Positions 58,967-64,000 of a stretch of 64,000 nt of DNA are shown here, one piece after another. Position 1 is the stretch's first letter, and each line of letters opens with the position of its first letter. The stretch is from Allodiplogaster sudhausi (taxonomy: Eukaryota; Nematoda; Chromadorea; Rhabditida; Diplogasteridae): positions 2,056,001 through 2,120,000 of the forward strand of contig CALZFC010000017.1 in NCBI GenBank assembly GCA_945643635.1. The letters are read 5' to 3'. The translations under genes were made by a program, and so were the position numbers. The notes under the pieces were generated by a model. The model made no database searches and was not told where the DNA came from. It saw only the letters and a program-made list of their open reading frames with translations.

Positions 58967-59943
58967 GAGAGAGTGAGAGAGAGATAAGAAGAGGGAGAAG
59001 GAGAGAGAGAGAGAGAAAAAGAGAGAAAGAGAGAGATTGAATGAAGGAGAGATCGATGGAGCGAGCGAGGGAGAGAGGGAGAGAGAGACCGAGCGAGAAT
59101 AAAGCCAGAGAGAAGAGAGAGAGAGATTGAGAGAGAGAGAACGAGAGAGAGAGAGAGAGAGCAGAGAGAAAGACAGAGAGAGAGAGAGAGATTGAGAGAG
59201 AGAGAACGAGAGAGAGAGAGAGAGCAGAGAGAAAGACAGAGAGAGAGAGAAAAAGAAGAAAACAGAGATTCACTATTTCCCTTTGAACACATCTTTCCCG
59301 ACTGGCAATGAGTACACTCGTATACACATTAATGAGGTACTGTACTCAGTAGTCTCTGAACTATTACGGCACACTGGACACCTATTAAAGTGAGAGGGAG
59401 TCTAAGAAGGGGGCAATATTTCACCCCCACTCGGGGGGTCATTCATTCCCTTGCAAGGGTGCTTCGTTCTTTGGAAGACACTCTGGGGCAGCAATGGAGA
59501 ATGACTTGACGATGATGAATGCATCCCTAACGCACACGGATAATCAAGAGCTATTGCGAAGAGAGGAATGGGGCTGGCAGGAAGAAAGATTGGTCAGTGA
59601 GAGAGAGAGAGAAGAGTATGGAGAGAGAGAAAAGAGTAGGGAGGGAAAGAGATAGAGAGGGAGAGAAAGAAGAGTAAGGAGATAGAGAGAAAAACAGATG
59701 GGGAGATAAAAAGATGGAGAGAGAGTGTGACGTACATAGAGACAGCTGCAGGGTGAGTGTAAGAGAGAGATATTGAAGGAAAGGGGAAAGAAAAAAGAAT
59801 AAATATGAAATGATGCAAGAGAACCCATAGAAGAATGACCTACCAAAATTAAAGAATAAATTTCGCGAATGGATGGTTTGAGCTGCACTAGAGTTGAGGA
59901 GTTCCCATTATAATGTGTGGGGAAGGCAAGACCGAGAGACAGG

Positions 59944-60001
<58 letters not shown>

Positions 60002-60344
60002 AAGACAGAAACAGAGAGACAGATAGAGAGAGAGACACAGAGAGACAGAGATAAGAAGGGCAGAAAAAGGAGAAAGCGAGAAATTGTTATAGCGGAAGAC
60101 GATCGTTGAAAATGCTCGACTCACGTTAATGAGGAAAAGAAGGAGTCGGGAGAAAAACATTAAGACCTCAGTTATGCCGATTCTGAGAGTTAAAATAAAG
60201 AAGGGATAACGAGAGACATAAACAGAAGGAGAGAAAGAAGGAGAATGAGAGAGCGAGAGAGAGAGAGAGACAGAAAGAGAGAAAGAGAGAGAGAGTGATA
60301 GGGAATAGAGAAAGAAAGAGAGAAAGAATGAGAATGAGGGAGAG

Positions 60345-60384
<40 letters not shown>

Positions 60385-60719
60385 AGAGAGAAAGAGAGCG
60401 AGAGAGAGAGAGAGAGTGAGAGGAAGTAGAGAAAGAGAGAGAGAAAGAAGGAATGAGAAATACGGAGAGCGAGGGGAGATAAAGAATTCGTTGTAAATCT
60501 GCGCAGAGGCGCCTATTAACTTGCCTACAGAAAGAATAGACTCCGTAGCTTTGGCGCCGGGGCTTTCGGCTGAAAAAAATCAGAAGGAACAAGCGAGCGC
60601 GACTGAGAGAGACAGGGGGTGAGAACAAGGGGGAGAGAGAGTAAGAGAGAAAAAAGAGAGAAAGAGAGAGAGCGAGAGAATAAGAGAGAGAAAGAAAGAG
60701 AGAGAGAGAGTGAGAGAAT

Positions 60720-60758
<39 letters not shown>

Positions 60759-62197
60759 TATATGAAAGAAGATATGTAGAAAGAAACGCTTTTAAACATT
60801 CACGGGCATATTTTTGTCATTGTATCGTTAAAAGGTATAAATGAAAGTATATGGATGTACCTCTCTCCCAGCGTATGCTCCCGGTCTTGTTGGCTTCTCA
60901 TGAGCACTTCTGCAGTGAGCAGTGAGGAGTTGGCCGGTTCGGGCATTCCCGCCTGTCCCGGGGACGGGTATCGGTTGGTTCTAGTCTGATGGTGCAGCTG
61001 CGCCTGCGCCTGCTGCTGTTGAGGCGGTGGAAGGTGATGATTTCGTCTGGGTCCTCCTGCTCCTCCTCCTCCGGAAGAGCTAGACGCAGCCGACGACATT
61101 GAACTCGCATGGTCCCACTGAAAGAAATTAAAATTTAATATTAATTTTAATTAAATTAAACCTGGTGGCTTCGTTAGCCAAACTATTTCAAGGCGTATAT
61201 AACGAAAGATGACTAATATTTTTGAATTTTTTTATTAACAATTTTTTATGCGCAGAATAACTGGCAATTAGTCCTGAGTAGGATTCTTAAGATTTTTCTC
61301 GTTTTTGAAAAATAAAAATAAAAAAAATAAAAGGGGAAAAAACAGATCCCAACCTTTCGCGACGTCTGAGCTCCTCTGCCTGGCGTCGTTCCACCATCGT
61401 GACGATGGCCAGAGGCGTTAGCCGGAAAGCCAGGAAATGGAGGCATTCCTTGTTGCTGGTGCGCGTGATGCACTTGAGAGTGGCTAAGCAATTAAACAAA
61501 CAATTATTATTATTCAATCAAGCATCACTATCTTGACATCAACTCATTCTAACAATAAGCTAAATTCTATGATACAACCTGCAAAAGCGCCTACTTTTAA
61601 ATAAAAAAAACTTCCTTTTCACAAATTTTTAATTCAGACGGAAGGCATAAGTATTTTAAAACAAACTAGTATAACTGTTTTTTATTATAAAAACAATTTC
61701 AGTTCATTTTTATTTTTAGAATTTTTTTAAACAACTTGTAAAACATTTTTGTGATGAAAAATAAATCAAAAATAAAATGGAATTCTAGAAAAAATATGCT
61801 AGGTATAAAATAATTAAATGAGACTAAATTTTAAAAAATCGATTTTTTTTTCAATTTCACTTTTACAATCCCTAACCTCTGGAAGAAGTCGCCAGACGCA
61901 CCACCTCCCATCGAATAAGAAGCTTCATTAAAGAGATCGATAAACTCTTCAGAGCGCAAAAACCTGTAGAGATTGGCATTATTATTTTTTTAATATTTTT
62001 TTTAGAATCATTTTTAACGATAATAATTTTAAGCATGATGTCTCTCTAGTTTTCAATTCCTTTTCTTTCTGGGGAAAATTAAAGTGCTAATAGAGAGAAA
62101 GAGAAAGAGAGTGAGAGAGAGAGAGAGAGAGAAATAGAAAGAGATCGAGTAAGAGGGAGTGAGAGAGATATGTAGATGGAGAAAGAGATAGATTAGA

Positions 62198-62228
<31 letters not shown>

Positions 62229-62701
62229 CGGCATAGAAGGAGGAATGGGGAATGTCTAACATATCATGTTGTCGATTGAGATAAGAGGCCAGGTAAGGGG
62301 AGGCGGCTGCGAAGGCAGCGACATCGTGTGAGGGCGCATGCGGCGACTTGACTCGAGCGCCAATCTTAAGGTCACAGTTAAGGCTTACAATTAGACCTTA
62401 AGGAAGGTTAAGGTTTAGTAGAGCTAGGGATAAGGGCAGTTAAGGCTAATGATACGGCACGCCAAGGAGATGATGTAAAAGATAAAAATCAATACAAACA
62501 TGAATATATTTAAGAAGAACAAGAAAAAGATAACAGAAGATTATAACCTCTTGTCGCACACGTCCCGGAATGAACGAGCAGTTCCCGGTGCGGAGAGAGA
62601 TGTACTATAACAAGCAATCTCTTTGTCTCTCATCTCTCAGCTCTCTCGGTACACTCGTTCTCTCTTTTCTCTCTCGCTTGTCCCTCTCTTCTCTCTCTCA
62701 T

Positions 62702-62761
<60 letters not shown>

Positions 62762-62865
62762 ACTCTCACCTTGGCATAGATCCTACTCGCCAGCTCGGCC
62801 GCTCTTTTGTTCCTCTCCGCACACATCTTCTTATGGGCGACGATCGCAAAGTGTAGCTCGAGTGA
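54584..62865 (-). CDS. pry-1: Axin / PRY-1: RGS plus DIX Wnt-pathway scaffold (5' end not resolved)
   Basis: Axin scaffolds the beta-catenin destruction complex in the cytoplasm. Fifteen minus exons join in phase: 62770-62865, 62548-62604, 62261-62364, 61877-61963, 61354-61483, 60861-61117, 58709-58907, 58340-58402, 58022-58132, 56885-57131, 56099-56402, 55825-55958, 55393-55491, 54992-55109 and 54584-54722, about 715 residues. The N-terminal RGS domain (missing its first helices) shows 'NKRAAELASRIYAK', 'YISLRTGNCSFIPGRVRQE', 'FAAASPYLASYLNRQHDM' and 'FLRSEEFIDLFNEA'. The middle is His/Gln/Pro-rich, then acidic ('GGGEEEEEDDLEDYLERM'). The C-terminal DIX domain has 'GTISLKEFRKHFA', 'VQFYFKTACVDDED' and 'DDDAALLPLYNGRI', stop TGA. 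The order RGS then DIX is diagnostic of Axin. I could not pinpoint GSK3- or beta-catenin-binding segments. Earlier exons probably lie past the window end. Confidence 0.87.
55230..55816. repeat. GA (55230-55380) and CT (55600-55816) microsatellites in Axin introns
   Basis: Nearly pure dinucleotide tracts. The second begins within a few bases of the donor at 55825. Confidence 0.9.
56640..56870 (+). repeat. GA-rich microsatellite in an Axin intron
   Basis: Pure GA from about 56820 to 56860, more degenerate on the left side. Confidence 0.9.
57410..58012. repeat. 48-bp minisatellite, about 12.5 copies, just inside an Axin intron
   Basis: The unit contains 'tgactagccaatcgagaccc' and 'tgatgtaacccagaaccc'. 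Copies near 57745 and 57985 share the variant 'gggtaactaccgaatcg', 240 bp (5 units) apart. On the gene strand the array starts about 10 bases after the donor at 58022. The minus frame is open as SGSRLASHPMGSGLHQ units, but it is out of frame with the exon. Confidence 0.92.
58508..58585. repeat. (TA)n microsatellite in an Axin intron
   Basis: About 38 TA units. Flanking bases ('ctaatatcctgtaatac' and 'gaggatattagcaatttat') form an inverted repeat around it. Confidence 0.95.
58913..60775 (+). repeat. Extended GA-rich region in an Axin intron
   Basis: Dense GA/GAAA tracts at 58919-59265, 59600-59720, 59948-60060 and 60230-60765. On the gene's strand the first tract forms the polypyrimidine stretch directly before the acceptor of the exon starting at 58907. 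Confidence 0.9.
60526..60570 (-). CDS. Candidate 45-base cassette exon of Axin with a GC donor
   Basis: Inside the GA-rich intron, a 45-base non-repetitive island follows a strong acceptor (tttttttcag) and ends at 'TGTAG|gcaagt', the consensus of GC-AG introns. It keeps phase 2 on both sides, so it can be included or skipped without a frame change. It would insert 'RKPRRQSYGVYSFC' between 'HTLGER' and 'ALERMYPPSS'. Confidence 0.45.
62090..62770. repeat. GA (62095-62230) and CT (62625-62770) microsatellites in Axin introns
   Basis: Near-pure tracts. The second ends at the donor of the exon at 62770. Confidence 0.9.
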
Positions 62866-63409
62866 CTAAAGATAGAGAGCGGAAATGAAAAAAAAAATCA
62901 TTGTGAAAATAAATGCTTTAAAAAAATTTAATTTCTAAATTATGTAATTAATATAAAACGCAAGGACAAATAAACTTTAATTATTGCCTACTCTTCGAAT
63001 CATAATTAGTGTTTACACCTCATAATCGTCATTCGAAATTCCAGCTTATTTGCTGACCTCTCTTAACTTCTATGTTTGCTTTTTCTTTCAAGTGGCCGCT
63101 TTCTCCTGGCCAATTCTAATTAGGTTCGAATCGTAAAGGGGGGGGGGGGCGATGTGAATTGTTGTGTGAATGGAGGATGATTCTGTGATTCTCTTCTCAC
63201 CACCACCTGTATTCTCGTTCTCCTTTGAACTCGATTGACCGACCTGCTCGCCTATGGCTCTTCTCCCATCTACACTCGGCGGCATCACCCTTTCATCTTC
63301 TTTGCATTTGCTCACGGTACAAAATGGTTTGCGACATGCGATGATTGATGGGTTGAAGGGAGGACAGACGGAAGGGAGGCGGAGAAAAGTAATCCCAGAA
63401 TCGAGAGAA

Positions 63410-63442
<33 letters not shown>

Positions 63443-63518
63443 AAGGGAGAGAGAGACAGTGAGAGAAAGGGAGAGGGAGAGGGAGATAGAGAGAAAGAGA
63501 CAGAGACAGGTAAAGATC

Positions 63519-63559
<41 letters not shown>

Positions 63560-64000
63560 TGCAGAAGAAGCAAATACTAAGAAGTGGAACTAACGCGAGA
63601 TCAAGGAGCTTGAAATGATTTAGAAAAATCGTCAGAGCGCGGAAAAAAGAAGAAAAAAAAAAAGCTTTCAATGCACCTTCTAAAAACTATTATAAAATAA
63701 ACAAATACAGAAACATTTCAAATTTTTTTTAATATTTACGTTCGCGTCACAAAAATCTAATTTCCCGCTAGCTTAAAATAATGTATTCAAATCAGAAGAT
63801 TGCAATGATAAAGCTAAATTCGCTAATTGATCTATGATCTATGATCGATTATGTGGTTTCATATTAATGTTTTTTTTAATAAAAAAATATATAAATATGA
63901 ATAATTTCAGAAAAAAAAAATAATAAAAATAATAATAATAATAATAATAATTATTATTATTATTATTATAATAATAATAATAATAATAATTATTATTATT
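62866..64000. other. Probable 5' region or intron of the Axin gene
   Basis: A minus open stretch at about 63195-63315 ('VMPPSVDGRRAIGEQVGQSS', donor-like ACAG|gtggtg) may be an N-terminal exon, but it does not supply the missing RGS start. Poly-G at 63138-63149, GA tract at 63405-63556 and an ATT/AAT-repeat palindrome at 63918-64000. Confidence 0.4.
63918..64000. repeat. (AAT)n-(ATT)n palindromic trinucleotide tract
   Basis: Blocks of AAT and ATT alternate twice, so the region can fold on itself. It continues to the window edge. Confidence 0.9.

Overview
The window looks like nuclear DNA of a nematode, most likely a rhabditid or diplogastrid (Pristionchus-like) worm. The evidence is a run of nematode-type serpentine chemoreceptor genes (Str superfamily and Srd-like), a nematode major-sperm-protein (MSP) domain gene, a PRY-1/Axin gene with RGS and DIX domains, a Tc4/Tc5-like pogo transposon with very long inverted repeats, and genes made of many short exons with tight GT-AG (some GC-AG) junctions. 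The species call is an inference. Almost all host genes lie on the minus strand, and I rebuilt their exons by hand from splice signals, phase continuity and paralogue comparison.

Layout. 0-1.2 kb: LINE endonuclease fragment and a decayed coding stretch. 1.4-9.1 kb: MSP-domain gene whose last exon is a 4.4-kb array of about 91 copies of a 48-bp (16-aa) Lys/Glu repeat, with four in-frame TAG codons. 9.3-13.4 kb: CT microsatellite, a palindromic MITE, a truncated PIF/Harbinger transposase and two back-to-back MITEs. 13.5-17.2 kb: core-1 beta-1,3-galactosyltransferase-like gene (type II Golgi enzyme). 18.37-23.13 kb: a complete-looking pogo-class transposon (TA target duplication, TIRs over 1.2 kb, three-exon DDD transposase).

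23.9-42.8 kb: four full-length Str-superfamily chemoreceptor genes in tandem (R1-R4, all minus), with a relic exon of a fifth between R1 and R2. R1 and R2 are recent duplicates. R3 and R4 form a second pair sharing a GC-AG intron, and R3 carries a tandemly duplicated alternative exon. Their introns hold MITEs, a tRNA-like SINE and a 1.4-kb foldback element. 47.7-48.05 kb: a two-exon gene for a 35-aa secreted peptide. 49.7-52.7 kb: an Srd-like receptor that appears broken. 54.6-62.9 kb (5' end unresolved, probably beyond the window): PRY-1/Axin, running RGS to DIX in 15 phase-consistent exons, with GA/CT tracts, a TA tract and a second 48-bp minisatellite in its introns.

There is no operon logic here. 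The unifying themes are local duplication of chemosensory receptors, minisatellite growth inside or next to coding exons, and heavy intron colonisation by non-autonomous transposons. I found no CRISPR array, no convincing intact tRNA and no rRNA.
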